64,000 nt of DNA from the NCBI RefSeq assembly GCF_023161665.1, contig NZ_JALNTW010000018.1, positions 21,348-85,347 on the forward strand, in the 5' to 3' direction. The notes beneath the pieces are model-generated. The model worked only from the letters and a program-made list of their open reading frames with translations, was not told the origin of the DNA and did not search any database. This DNA comes from Shewanella sp. 1CM18E (GTDB lineage Bacteria > Pseudomonadota > Gammaproteobacteria > Enterobacterales > Shewanellaceae). Shown in pieces: positions 8,900-17,749 of the stretch; position 1 is the stretch's first letter, and each line of letters starts with the position of its first letter. A program made the position numbers and the translations under genes.

Positions 8900-9367
8900 A
8901 TGACTCCAGCAATAGACCTACTTGTAAAAAACAAGATTTCCCATCAAGTACATGAGTATCAACATGACCCATCTTGCCAAGCTTATGGTTTAGAGGCGGC
9001 GGAAAAAATAGGTGTTGCACCTGAGTTGGTATTTAAAACCTTAGTCGTGAAACTTGATGGTAAGCAACTCGCAGTCGCGATTATTCCTGTAGCAGAAAAG
9101 CTCAGTATGAAATTAATCGCAAAAGCAGCCAAAGCTAAAAAGGCAGTTATGGCAGAAGCAATTGAAGTTCAACGCAGCTCAGGTTATGTACTTGGTGGCG
9201 TTAGTCCATTAGGACAAAAGAAATTGCTAACAACGGTTATCGATCAGTCTGCTAGCCAACTGGATAAGATGTTTATTAGCGGTGGACGCAGAGGGCTTGA
9301 TCTCGAGCTTGCGCCAGAAGATCTTAAACAACAACTAAAAGCGCAGTTTGCCCCGCTAACAGCTTAA
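8900..9367 (+). CDS. ybaK: Cys-tRNA(Pro) deacylase YbaK
   Basis: 155-aa member of the YbaK/ProX editing family. It hydrolyses Cys-tRNA(Pro) made by prolyl-tRNA synthetase error, acting in trans in the cytoplasm. It aligns along its length with E. coli YbaK: MTPAIDLLVKNKISHQVHEY, FKTLVV, then QRSSGYVLGGVSPLGQKK and SGGRRGLDLEL, which hold the conserved Gly/Ser and Lys of the active pocket. It is a single gene; a parS palindrome lies 14 bp after the stop codon. Confidence 0.92.
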   Translation: MTPAIDLLVKNKISHQVHEYQHDPSCQAYGLEAAEKIGVAPELVFKTLVVKLDGKQLAVAIIPVAEKLSMKLIAKAAKAKKAVMAEAIEVQRSSGYVLGGVSPLGQKKLLTTVIDQSASQLDKMFISGGRRGLDLELAPEDLKQQLKAQFAPLTA

Positions 9368-9372
9368 GTGAC

Positions 9373-9404
9373 TTTGAGTATGTTCCACGTGGAACATACT
9401 CAAA
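9373..9404. other. parS site 1 within a 32-bp perfect palindrome
   Basis: The core 9381-9396 is TGTTCCACGTGGAACA, the ParB-binding parS consensus of gammaproteobacteria. Symmetry extends 8 bp on each side (TTTGAGTA / TACTCAAA). It lies after ybaK. There is no T-run, so it is not a convincing terminator. ParA and ParB are encoded at 37-38.8 kb. Confidence 0.9.
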
Positions 9405-9506
9405 ACTGAAATGATGCCAGCTCACAAATTAGTAGCTGCCGCTTGGATAAACCTAAGCGCTGGAGTAATATTAGCCACTTCTGTTTAATCGTTCGGCTGA
9501 GGAAAT

Positions 9507-9752
9507 ATGAACGACCTATTTAACGCTGCACAACACCAACTCGACGCTTTAGGCTTAAGATGCCCAGAGCCTGTGATGATGGTACGCAAATCAGTAAGAC
9601 GCATGAACGACGGCGAAACTTTACTTATCATTGCTGACGACCCAGCGACTACACGTGACATTCCAAGCTTTTGTGAGTTTATGGATCACACTTTAGTTGC
9701 CAGCCAAACAGAATCTACACCTTATCAATACTTGATAAAGAAAGGTCTATAG
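9507..9752 (+). CDS. tusA: Sulfurtransferase TusA
   Basis: 81-aa sulfur carrier. It accepts persulfide sulfur from IscS and passes it to TusBCD-TusE for 2-thiouridine of tRNA, and feeds molybdenum-cofactor sulfur metabolism. Cys19 sits in the diagnostic LGLRCPEPVMMVRK motif at the same position as in E. coli TusA, followed by the DDPAT and FCEFMDH segments. It starts with ATG after GAGGAAAT. A MOSC-domain gene follows 39 bp later, another sulfur or molybdenum-cofactor related protein. Confidence 0.95.
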   Translation: MNDLFNAAQHQLDALGLRCPEPVMMVRKSVRRMNDGETLLIIADDPATTRDIPSFCEFMDHTLVASQTESTPYQYLIKKGL

Positions 9753-9791
9753 TCACCACTAATTCATCTTAAATAGATAAAAGGAATTATC

Positions 9792-10229
9792 ATGGCTTCA
9801 TTAATTGGTATTGCATTTAAAACTGAAAAACGCGGTCAAATGATTACGGCTGAACAAGCTCAAGTGACTCAAGCCAAAGGTGTTGAAAACGACATCTTTG
9901 GTCGTCCGGGTAAGCGTCAGGTTACTGTGATGTCGACTCAGCAATGGCAAATAGCTTGTAACGAAGTAGGAAAAACCTTGCCTTGGTTTACGCGTAGAGC
10001 CAACCTACTGATTGACGGCTTACGTTTTAGCGCTAGCGATGTTGGTAAGCAACTAACAATTGGTGAGCTGTTACTTGAGATAACCGGTGAAACTGATCCA
10101 TGTAAAAAAATGGAGCAAGCTTATCCCGGTTTAGAAGCCGCTCTATTACCTGATTGGCGCGGCGGTGTAACTTGCCGAGTTCTGAACGACGCTAATATTC
10201 AAATTAACGATCCTGTCGATTTAGCTTAA
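9792..10229 (+). CDS. MOSC domain-containing protein
   Basis: 145-aa stand-alone MOSC domain, the C-terminal sulfurase-type fold of molybdenum-cofactor sulfurases and YiiM/YuaD proteins. Visible signatures are RRANLLIDGLRF, VGKQLTIGELLLEITGETDPC (conserved Cys in the pocket) and WRGGVTCRVLNDANIQINDPV near the end. Such proteins bind or transfer sulfur, often for molybdoenzymes. The ribosome-binding site AAAGGAATT is good, and it probably shares a transcript with tusA. Confidence 0.85.
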   Translation: MASLIGIAFKTEKRGQMITAEQAQVTQAKGVENDIFGRPGKRQVTVMSTQQWQIACNEVGKTLPWFTRRANLLIDGLRFSASDVGKQLTIGELLLEITGETDPCKKMEQAYPGLEAALLPDWRGGVTCRVLNDANIQINDPVDLA

Positions 10230-10645
10230 GTTTACTAGCTACCCAGGTCAATCAAACAGGCTTGTATCTTATCGATACAGCCTAATGCTGATATCTAAAC
10301 TTCAACTTAGCTTTATAAAACGATATTCATATCCAATTAGTTTTCACCTCGCACCGTTAGCAATTCAACATACTCCCTGTGATTACAAAAACCTCATATC
10401 GATTGGCAAGCTAATCATAACGAAATAGAAAATCTAGCAGCCTTCATACAGCGCTAGAACCATTATTACCCTCTTCATTAACTATATTGAGCTTAACTAA
10501 TTGAAACAGAATTTTTGTTTTACTGTTAAGTAATTTGTGCGATAACTGTTGCACAAATTAATCTTTATTTAAGCGCTAACACTAACAATCAATAAATTGA
10601 TTTAAAAACTACTCCTTTAAAACGATAACAATAATTAGGATTATC
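10230..10645. promoter_or_regulatory. Intergenic region before the amidohydrolase gene
   Basis: 416 bp without a gene. It holds a 10-bp inverted repeat at 10531-10560 and an AT-rich palindrome AATCAATAAATTGATT at 10587-10602. No other structure is clear. Confidence 0.4.
10531..10560. repeat. Perfect 10-bp inverted repeat, 10-nt spacer
   Basis: TAATTTGTGC and GCACAAATTA flank GATAACTGTT. It sits 86 bp before the amidohydrolase start, a position typical of an operator. No T-run follows, so a terminator is unlikely. Confidence 0.45.
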
Positions 10646-13600
10646 ATGCTAAAGAACAAACTTACTCCCCTATATGCCGCTATTGCATTGAGCTTTAGTG
10701 TTCCAACCATGGCAGAAGAAGATAATCAATCTTGGCAAGTTAATGCGCCAGCAAACGCTCCATTAGAACAAGTAAAAATCGAAGTTAATGAAGGTACTTG
10801 GATGAACGTCAGTGTTAGCCCGAATGGCAAACATGTGGTGTTCGATCTACTTGGTGATATCTATCAAATACCAATTGATGGCGGAGAAGCTAAACCGTTA
10901 GCTAAAGGCATTGCATGGCAGATGCAACCTGTCTATAGCCCTGATGGAAAGTACATCGCCTTCACCTCTGATGAAGATGGTGGTGACAATATTTGGATTA
11001 TGGAAGCTGACGGTAGCAACCCTCGTCCAGTCACCGAAGAAACATTTCGCTTATTGAACAGTCCAGCCTGGAGTCCGGATGGACAATACCTGGTAGCGCG
11101 TAAACACTTTACAGGTAGTCGTAGCCTAGGTGCCGGTGAAGTATGGATGTATCACGTTGCCGGTGGTGACGGTGTAAAACTTACCGAGCGGCCAAATGAG
11201 CAAAAAGATTTAGGTGAACCCGCTTACTCGCCAGATGGCCGTTATATCTACTTTAGCCAAGATGCGACGCCGGGTAAGACATTCCACTATTCAAAAGATT
11301 CGGTAAAAGGTATCTATAAGATCAAGCGTTACGATACCCAAACAGGTGATATAGAAGTATTGATCCAGGGTACTGGTGGCGCGATTCGACCAACTCCAAG
11401 TCCAGATGGAAACAAGCTTGCCTACATTAAGCGTGATGGCTTTCAATCTTCCCTATATCTACTCGATTTAAAGTCTGGTGAAACAGAAAAACTATACGAT
11501 GAACTAGACCGAGACATGCAAGAAACCTGGGCGATTCATGGAGTTTATCCAACCATGAGTTGGACCGCCGATAATGATGAAATCCTGTTTTGGGCAAACG
11601 GTAAGATCAATAAGCTTGATGTTGAGTCTAAGTCGGTTGAGCAAATTCCATTTACGGTTAAGACTGAGCGAGCGGTTCAGCCTGCAGTTCGCTTCACTCA
11701 AGATCTCGATAAAGACGTGTTCGACGTAAAGATGCTGCGTATGGCGCAAGTGTCTCCTGATGGTAAAAAAGTGGCCTTTGAAGCCTTAGGCAAAATCTGG
11801 GTTAAGAGCTTACCCGATGGCAAAATGTCACGCCTTACCAAACTAGATAGCGACTTACGTGAACTGTTCCCACAATGGTCACGCGATGGCAAACGCGTTG
11901 TATTCACAACTTGGGATGACCAAGAACAAGGTACCGTGAGTTTAGCGACAGTACGTAATAAACGGGTAAAAGTACTAACCGATGAGCCAGGTAAATATGT
12001 AGAACCGACCTTCTCACCAGACGGTGAAACCATCGTTTATCGTAAGGCTAAAGGCGGCTATATCACGCCACGCACTTGGTCACAGGAAACCGGTCTTTAC
12101 CAAGTCGATATTGATGGTGATAAAAATACCAAGATCACCTCTGCAGGATACCAACCTCAATTTGGTGCCAATAATGACCGCGTCTACTTTATGGAAAGTG
12201 GTGAGACACCACAGCTAGCCTCTATTGGCCTCAATGGCTTTGAAAAGCGCGTGCACTACACTAGCAAACATGCCACTGAATTCAGAGTATCACCTGACGG
12301 TAAACAACTTGCCTTTGCTGAACGCTTCAAGGTATTTGTCACACCATTTGCTAAGCATGGCGAAACCATTCAAATTGGCCCTAAGGCCAGCAACCTACCC
12401 GTTGAGCAATTAAGTGTCCGTGCCGGTGAAAGCATTAGCTGGAATACCGATAGCGACCAACTTTATTGGACCCTTGGTCCTGAGCTTTATCAAGTCAATG
12501 TAGATACCCAGTATCAAACTGCTGCAGACGACAAATCTAAACCGACAATTACTAATCTTGGCTTCAGTCAAAAAGCTGATGTTCCACGTGGAACAATTGC
12601 TTTTGTTGGCGGCAATATCATCACCATGGAAAACGACCAAGTCATCGAAAATGGTACTGTAATAGTTAAAAACAATCACATTGTCAGTGTCGGTTCATCA
12701 TCAGTAATTGATATTCCAAGTGATGCTAAGGTCATCGACATTAAGGGCAAAACGTTAATGCCAGGCTTGTTTGATGCTCACGCTCATGGCGCTCAAGGTG
12801 AAAGCGAGATTATCCCACAACAAAACTGGGAGATGTATTCGAACCTATCTTTAGGTGTTACCGCAATTCACGATCCATCAAATGACACTACTGAGATTTT
12901 CGCAGCAGCCGAGCAACAGAAAGCCGGTAACATTGCTGGTCCGCGTATCTTCTCAACCGGTACGATTTTATATGGCGCAAATGCTCCAGGCTATACCTCG
13001 CATATCGACTCACTTGATGATGCTAAATTCCATTTGGAACGACTAAAGAAAGTCGGTGCGTTCAGTGTTAAGAGTTATAACCAACCACGCCGTAATCAAC
13101 GCCAACAAGTTATTGCCGCAGCGCGCGAACTTGAAATGATGGTAGTGCCTGAAGGCGGTAGCTTACTGCAGCATAACCTCAGCATGATTGCCGATGGTCA
13201 TACTGGCATAGAACACTCACTACCCGCTGCCAGTATCTATGACGATATTAAGCAGTTCTGGGGCCAAACTGAAGTTGGCTACACCCCAACGTTAGTTGTT
13301 GCCTACGGCGGCATTTGGGGTGAAAACTACTGGTACGATAAAACCGATGTTTGGGCTCACCCTCGTCTATCTATGTATGTCCCGTCTGATATCTTAAATG
13401 CTCGCTCAATGCGTCGACCTACCGCACCAGATGAACATTACAACCACTTTAACGTAGCTCGTGTAGCTAATGAACTAAATGCAGTGGGTGTAAAAGCTAA
13501 TATAGGTGCCCATGGTCAACGTGAAGGTTTGGCTGCCCATTGGGAGATTTGGATGTTCGCCCAAGGTGGCATGAGTAATATGGAAGCGCTAAAAACAGCA

Positions 13601-13837
13601 ACCATTAATCCAGCTAAACATTTTGCAATGGACCATCAAATTGGTTCTATCAAGCAAGGTAAGCTAGCCGACCTAATCGTTATCGATGGCAACCCGCTAG
13701 AAGATATTCGCGTAACCGATCGCGTAACCTACACCATGGTTAACGGTAAACTGTTTAATGCTGAGACGATGGATCAGCTAAATGGTGGTAAAAATAATAA
13801 AGGTAAGCAGAGAGAAACCTTCTTTTTCGAAAAGTAG
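10646..13837 (+). CDS. Exported TolB-like beta-propeller / amidohydrolase fusion
   Basis: 1063-aa protein with a Sec signal peptide (cleavage near SVPTMAEE). Residues about 40-620 contain repeated SPDGK / SPDGRYIYF / WSRDGKRVVF motifs of TolB/PD40 propeller blades. From about 650 comes a metal-dependent amidohydrolase: HAH at 712-714 (GLFDAHAHG), a Lys in FSVKSYNQPRR, later His in GIEHSLP and GAHGQ, and the terminal KQGKLADLIVIDGNP. It is probably a periplasmic hydrolase of a cyclic amide or peptide-like substrate; substrate unknown. A parS site is embedded at codons 645-650, at the domain junction. Confidence 0.85.
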   Translation: MLKNKLTPLYAAIALSFSVPTMAEEDNQSWQVNAPANAPLEQVKIEVNEGTWMNVSVSPNGKHVVFDLLGDIYQIPIDGGEAKPLAKGIAWQMQPVYSPDGKYIAFTSDEDGGDNIWIMEADGSNPRPVTEETFRLLNSPAWSPDGQYLVARKHFTGSRSLGAGEVWMYHVAGGDGVKLTERPNEQKDLGEPAYSPDGRYIYFSQDATPGKTFHYSKDSVKGIYKIKRYDTQTGDIEVLIQGTGGAIRPTPSPDGNKLAYIKRDGFQSSLYLLDLKSGETEKLYDELDRDMQETWAIHGVYPTMSWTADNDEILFWANGKINKLDVESKSVEQIPFTVKTERAVQPAVRFTQDLDKDVFDVKMLRMAQVSPDGKKVAFEALGKIWVKSLPDGKMSRLTKLDSDLRELFPQWSRDGKRVVFTTWDDQEQGTVSLATVRNKRVKVLTDEPGKYVEPTFSPDGETIVYRKAKGGYITPRTWSQETGLYQVDIDGDKNTKITSAGYQPQFGANNDRVYFMESGETPQLASIGLNGFEKRVHYTSKHATEFRVSPDGKQLAFAERFKVFVTPFAKHGETIQIGPKASNLPVEQLSVRAGESISWNTDSDQLYWTLGPELYQVNVDTQYQTAADDKSKPTITNLGFSQKADVPRGTIAFVGGNIITMENDQVIENGTVIVKNNHIVSVGSSSVIDIPSDAKVIDIKGKTLMPGLFDAHAHGAQGESEIIPQQNWEMYSNLSLGVTAIHDPSNDTTEIFAAAEQQKAGNIAGPRIFSTGTILYGANAPGYTSHIDSLDDAKFHLERLKKVGAFSVKSYNQPRRNQRQQVIAAARELEMMVVPEGGSLLQHNLSMIADGHTGIEHSLPAASIYDDIKQFWGQTEVGYTPTLVVAYGGIWGENYWYDKTDVWAHPRLSMYVPSDILNARSMRRPTAPDEHYNHFNVARVANELNAVGVKANIGAHGQREGLAAHWEIWMFAQGGMSNMEALKTATINPAKHFAMDHQIGSIKQGKLADLIVIDGNPLEDIRVTDRVTYTMVNGKLFNAETMDQLNGGKNNKGKQRETFFFEK
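12580..12595. other. parS site 2, inside the amidohydrolase coding sequence
   Basis: TGTTCCACGTGGAACA, a perfect 16-bp parS, encodes part of D-V-P-R-G-T (codons 645-650) at the linker between propeller and amidohydrolase domains. Confidence 0.88.
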
Positions 13838-13949
13838 ATTCCATTTTTAAATTTAAAATCTGGCTAACTTAGCTACGATTTTAAATTTTGAAGAAAATTA
13901 TTTTTTGATCCAAAAATGAGCTTTTAGCTATACCTAAAAGCTAACAATG

Positions 13950-13982
13950 AAAAAGGATGTTCCACGTGGAACATCCTTTTTT
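13950..13982. terminator. Bidirectional terminator whose stem is a perfect parS site
   Basis: parS TGTTCCACGTGGAACA (13958-13973) is extended by GGA/TCC and flanked by A5 and T6. This makes a symmetric hairpin plus U-tract in both directions. It lies between the convergent amidohydrolase and tag genes. Confidence 0.85.
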
Positions 13983-14017
13983 AATGAGTCACAACTAAGC
14001 GGTGTAGTACTTTAGTG

Positions 14018-14575
14018 CTAGTTGCGACAAAAGCAATCTGTGGTGTGGTCATTGACCATTCCCACAGCTTGCATAAAGGCATAACAAATTGTCGGCCCCA
14101 CAAAATTGAAGCCCATCTTTTTCAGCGCTTTCGACATTGCCTCTGATTCTGCTGTTTGTGCAGGCACTTGTTGCATAGACTCAAAATGATTCACTTTGGG
14201 TGAGCCACCAACAAACTCCCACAAAAATTTAGAGAAGTCATTGCCCTGTCCGGTATAAGCTAAATAAGCTTTGGCATTTTTGATAATAGAATTAACCTTA
14301 AGCCGATTGCGCACTATTCCAGGGTTGAGCATCAGTTCTTCGACTTTGGCATCATCGAAGGTCGCAATAATCTCTGGCTCAAAATTAGCAAATGCAGCCT
14401 CATAGTTTTGCTGTTTTTTAAGGATGGTTATCCAAGATAATCCTGCTTGTTGGCCATCTAAACATAGCTTTTCAAACAACTCTCGACTGTCATAAACAGG
14501 TCTGCCCCACACCTTGTCATGGTACTCTTGATAGATAGGATCTTGTCCCACCCAAGCACAACGTGTCACTTCCAT
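14018..14575 (-). CDS. tag: DNA-3-methyladenine glycosylase I Tag
   Basis: Base-excision repair glycosylase that removes 3-methyladenine. I choose the ATG at 14575 (185 aa) because AGGAAA lies at proper distance; a GTG two codons upstream is possible. Zinc ligands are Cys6, His19, His177 and Cys181 (VNDHTTDCFC), matching E. coli Cys4/His17/His175/Cys179. The motif GQQAGLSWITILKKQQNYEAAF and the VGPTICYAFMQA segment near the end are typical. Divergent from glyQ. Confidence 0.95.
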   Translation of the reverse strand: MEVTRCAWVGQDPIYQEYHDKVWGRPVYDSRELFEKLCLDGQQAGLSWITILKKQQNYEAAFANFEPEIIATFDDAKVEELMLNPGIVRNRLKVNSIIKNAKAYLAYTGQGNDFSKFLWEFVGGSPKVNHFESMQQVPAQTAESEAMSKALKKMGFNFVGPTICYAFMQAVGMVNDHTTDCFCRN

Positions 14576-14692
14576 CACCACTTTCCTAAATTTTTAACCA
14601 ACCAGATAAAAAATAACCTACATAAGCGTTATTCTACAAGGTATAATCGAAACCATTTTCTATTAAGGCTTCCAGGCAGTAGACAAGCGGAT

Positions 14693-15598
14693 ATGACGAC
14701 GAAACACGACGTAAAAACATTCCAGGGCTTCATTATGACCCTGCAGGAATACTGGGCGCAGCAAGGTTGCGCAATCGTTCAACCATTGGACATGGAAGTT
14801 GGTGCGGGTACATTCCACCCTATGACATTCTTACGTTCATTAGGCCCAGAGCCAATGAGCAGTGCCTATGTTCAACCATGTCGTCGCCCAACTGACGGCC
14901 GTTATGGTGAAAACCCTAACCGCCTGCAGCACTACTACCAATATCAAGTAGTACTAAAGCCATCACCAAGTAACATTCAAGAACTTTACTTAGGTTCATT
15001 AGAAGCGCTTGGCGTTGATATGAATGTGCATGATGTTCGCTTCGTAGAAGACAACTGGGAATCACCAACTCTTGGTGCTTGGGGTCTAGGCTGGGAAGTT
15101 TGGCTAAACGGTATGGAAGTATCTCAGTTTACTTACTTCCAGCAAGTGGGTGGTCTTGAGTGTAAGCCTGTTACTGGCGAAATCACTTACGGTCTAGAAC
15201 GTCTTGCCATGTACATTCAAGAAGTAGACAGCGTTTACGATCTTGTATGGACTGACGGCCCAATGGGCAAAGTTATGTATGGTGATATCTTCCATCAAAA
15301 TGAAGTTGAGCAATCAACTTATAACTTTGAACACGCCAATGTTGAAGTGCTATTCAAGATGTTTGATGACTGCGAACAAGCTTGCGAGCGTTTATTAACT
15401 CTAGAAAAGCCACTTCCACTACCAGCTTACGAGCAAGTAATGAAAGCCTCTCATGCATTTAACTTGTTAGATGCTCGCCATGCTATCTCTGTTACTGAGC
15501 GCCAGCGTTATATTTTACGCGTTCGTACTATGGCTAAAGGCGTTGCTGAATCTTACTATCAAGCCCGTGAAGCACTTGGCTTCCCAATGTGTAAGTAG
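14693..15598 (+). CDS. glyQ: Glycine--tRNA ligase alpha subunit GlyQ
   Basis: 301-aa class II synthetase subunit carrying the aminoacylation site of the alpha2-beta2 enzyme. The open frame extends further upstream, but that part overlaps tag and is not protein-like; MTTKHDVKTFQGFIMTLQEYW is the family start. Motif 2 is CRRPTDGRYGENPNRLQHYYQYQ and motif 3 includes GEITYGLERLAMYIQ. glyS follows 11 bp after the stop codon. Confidence 0.97.
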   Translation: MTTKHDVKTFQGFIMTLQEYWAQQGCAIVQPLDMEVGAGTFHPMTFLRSLGPEPMSSAYVQPCRRPTDGRYGENPNRLQHYYQYQVVLKPSPSNIQELYLGSLEALGVDMNVHDVRFVEDNWESPTLGAWGLGWEVWLNGMEVSQFTYFQQVGGLECKPVTGEITYGLERLAMYIQEVDSVYDLVWTDGPMGKVMYGDIFHQNEVEQSTYNFEHANVEVLFKMFDDCEQACERLLTLEKPLPLPAYEQVMKASHAFNLLDARHAISVTERQRYILRVRTMAKGVAESYYQAREALGFPMCK

Positions 15599-15609
15599 AG
15601 GAATAAATA

Positions 15610-17679
15610 ATGAATTTTGAAAACTTACTCATTGAAGTAGGCACAGAAGAGTTACCACCAAAGTCACTACGTAAACTAGCTGAATCATTTTTAGCAAACT
15701 TTACTGAAGAGTTAACTAAAGCAGAACTTAGCTTTGAGTCTGCAGTATGGCACGCAGCACCTCGCCGCTTAGCAATTTGCATCAACCAACTTGCACTTGC
15801 TCAAGCAGACAAAGTCGTTGAAAAGCGCGGCCCTGCGGTTGCACAAGCCTTTGATGCTGACGGTAACCCAACTAAAGCTGCAATGGGCTGGGCTCGTGGT
15901 AACGGTATTACTGTTGAACAAGCTGAACGTTTAAAAACAGACAAAGGCGAATGGTTACTACACCAAGCACGCGTTGTGGGTGTTGAGACTAAGAGTCTTA
16001 TCGCAGATATGGCGCAGCGCTCATTAGACAAATTGCCGATTCCAAAGCCAATGCGCTGGGGTAGCAATACCACACAATTTATCCGCCCTGTTCACACTGT
16101 TACTATGCTACTTGGTAGTGAAGTTGTTGACGGTGAACTACTCGGTATTAAGTCTGACCGCGTTATTCGTGGCCACCGCTTTATGGGTGAATCTAGCTTT
16201 GAGCTAGACCATGCAGACAACTACTTAGTTGCGCTTAAAGAAAAAGGCAAAGTACTTGCAGATTACGAAGCACGTAAAGCAATTATCAAAACTGACTCTG
16301 AAGCAGCTGCAGCTAAAATTGGTGGCGTAGCTGATCTTGAAGACGATTTATTAGAAGAAGTGACTTCTCTTGTTGAATGGCCAGTAGTGCTAACAGCAAG
16401 CTTTGAAGAAAAGTTCTTAGACGTACCAGCTGAAGCTTTGGTTTACACCATGAAAGGTGACCAAAAGTACTTCCCTGTATTTGATAATGCGGGTCAGTTG
16501 CTACCAAACTTTATCTTCGTGACTAACATCGAATCTAAAGACCCACAGCAAATTATTTCAGGTAACGAGAAAGTGGTTCGCCCACGTCTTGCCGATGCTG
16601 AGTTCTTCTTTGAAACAGATAAGAAAGACACACTTGAAGCCCGCCTTGCGAGCCTAGAGACTGTTGTATTCCAAAAGCAACTTGGCACGATTAAGCAACG
16701 CGTTGAGCGTATTTCAGCTATGGCGGGTTACATTGCCACTAGCATTGATGCTAACAGCGAAGAAGCAGCGCGTGCGGGTCTATTATCTAAGTCAGATTTA
16801 ATGACTAACATGGTAATGGAATTTACTGATCTTCAAGGCACCATGGGTATGCATTACGCACGCCTAAACGGTGAAACTGAAGCGGTAGCAGTTGCACTAT
16901 CAGAGCAATATAAGCCTAAGTTTTCTGGCGATACCGTACCAACAGCACCTATCTCAATTTGTGTGGCATTAGCTGAGAAGCTAGACACACTAGTAGGTAT
17001 TTTTGGTATTGGTCAAGCACCTAAAGGCGCAGCGGATCCATTCGCACTGCGTCGTGCTGCTATTGGTGTACTACGCATCTGTTTAGAGAACAACTTACCG
17101 CTAGATCTTGTTGACCTAATTGCTAAGGCACAAGCACTACACGGTGAAAACCTCACTAATGCAGACGTTGCAGAGCAAGTACTTGAGTTCTTTATGGCTC
17201 GTTTCCGTGCTTGGTACCAAGATCAAGGCGTGAGTGTAGACGTGATCTTAGCCGTATTGGCTCGCCGTCCTACTGCTCCTGCAGATTTTGAAAGCCGCAT
17301 TAAAGCTGTAGCTCACTTCAGAACTCTTGAGCAAGCGTCTGCTCTAGCTGCTGCTAACAAGCGTGTATCTAACATTTTAGCTAAAGTTGAAGGCGAGCTA
17401 CCAGCTGCAATCGACGACAAGCTACTTGTTGAAGATGCTGAAAAAGCACTGGCCGCTAAACTTGCTGAACTGCAACCGCAACTAGCACCGCTATTTGCTG
17501 CTGCAAACTATCAAGAAGCATTAGCGCTATTAGCCAACCTACGTGAAAGTGTCGATACTTTCTTCGAAGATGTAATGGTTATGGCTGATGACGAAGCACT
17601 TAAGAACAACCGTCTAGCGCTACTATCTAGCCTACGCGAGCAATTCTTACATGCTGCAGATATCTCGTTACTGCAATAA
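15610..17679 (+). CDS. glyS: Glycine--tRNA ligase beta subunit GlyS
   Basis: 689 aa, the same length as the E. coli protein. The beta subunit binds tRNA(Gly) and completes the heterotetramer. The N-terminus MNFENLLIEVGTEELPPKSL is the family signature. A DUF/HD-like core (GIGQAPKGAADPFALRRAAIG) and a C-terminal DALR-type anticodon-binding helical region (VMVMADDEALKNNRLALL) follow. Translated with glyQ; a strong terminator follows. Confidence 0.97.
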   Translation: MNFENLLIEVGTEELPPKSLRKLAESFLANFTEELTKAELSFESAVWHAAPRRLAICINQLALAQADKVVEKRGPAVAQAFDADGNPTKAAMGWARGNGITVEQAERLKTDKGEWLLHQARVVGVETKSLIADMAQRSLDKLPIPKPMRWGSNTTQFIRPVHTVTMLLGSEVVDGELLGIKSDRVIRGHRFMGESSFELDHADNYLVALKEKGKVLADYEARKAIIKTDSEAAAAKIGGVADLEDDLLEEVTSLVEWPVVLTASFEEKFLDVPAEALVYTMKGDQKYFPVFDNAGQLLPNFIFVTNIESKDPQQIISGNEKVVRPRLADAEFFFETDKKDTLEARLASLETVVFQKQLGTIKQRVERISAMAGYIATSIDANSEEAARAGLLSKSDLMTNMVMEFTDLQGTMGMHYARLNGETEAVAVALSEQYKPKFSGDTVPTAPISICVALAEKLDTLVGIFGIGQAPKGAADPFALRRAAIGVLRICLENNLPLDLVDLIAKAQALHGENLTNADVAEQVLEFFMARFRAWYQDQGVSVDVILAVLARRPTAPADFESRIKAVAHFRTLEQASALAAANKRVSNILAKVEGELPAAIDDKLLVEDAEKALAAKLAELQPQLAPLFAAANYQEALALLANLRESVDTFFEDVMVMADDEALKNNRLALLSSLREQFLHAADISLLQ

Positions 17680-17694
17680 GTAATTAGCAGATAT

Positions 17695-17722
17695 AAAAAA
17701 CGCGCCTATCGGCGCGTTTTTT
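17695..17722 (+). terminator. Intrinsic terminator of glyQS
   Basis: A6, CGCGCC, TATC loop, GGCGCG, T6. The symmetric A/T tracts may also terminate the convergent HDOD gene. Confidence 0.88.
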
Positions 17723-17749
17723 GTTTTGAAACTCGGTCATTTAAAGTAA

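Noticed and set aside
9373..9404. 32-bp palindrome after ybaK as an intrinsic terminator
   Set aside because: No T-run on either strand; the parS core explains it better.
14519..14692. N-terminal extension of glyQ
   Set aside because: Overlaps tag and does not match the family; the start at 14693 does.
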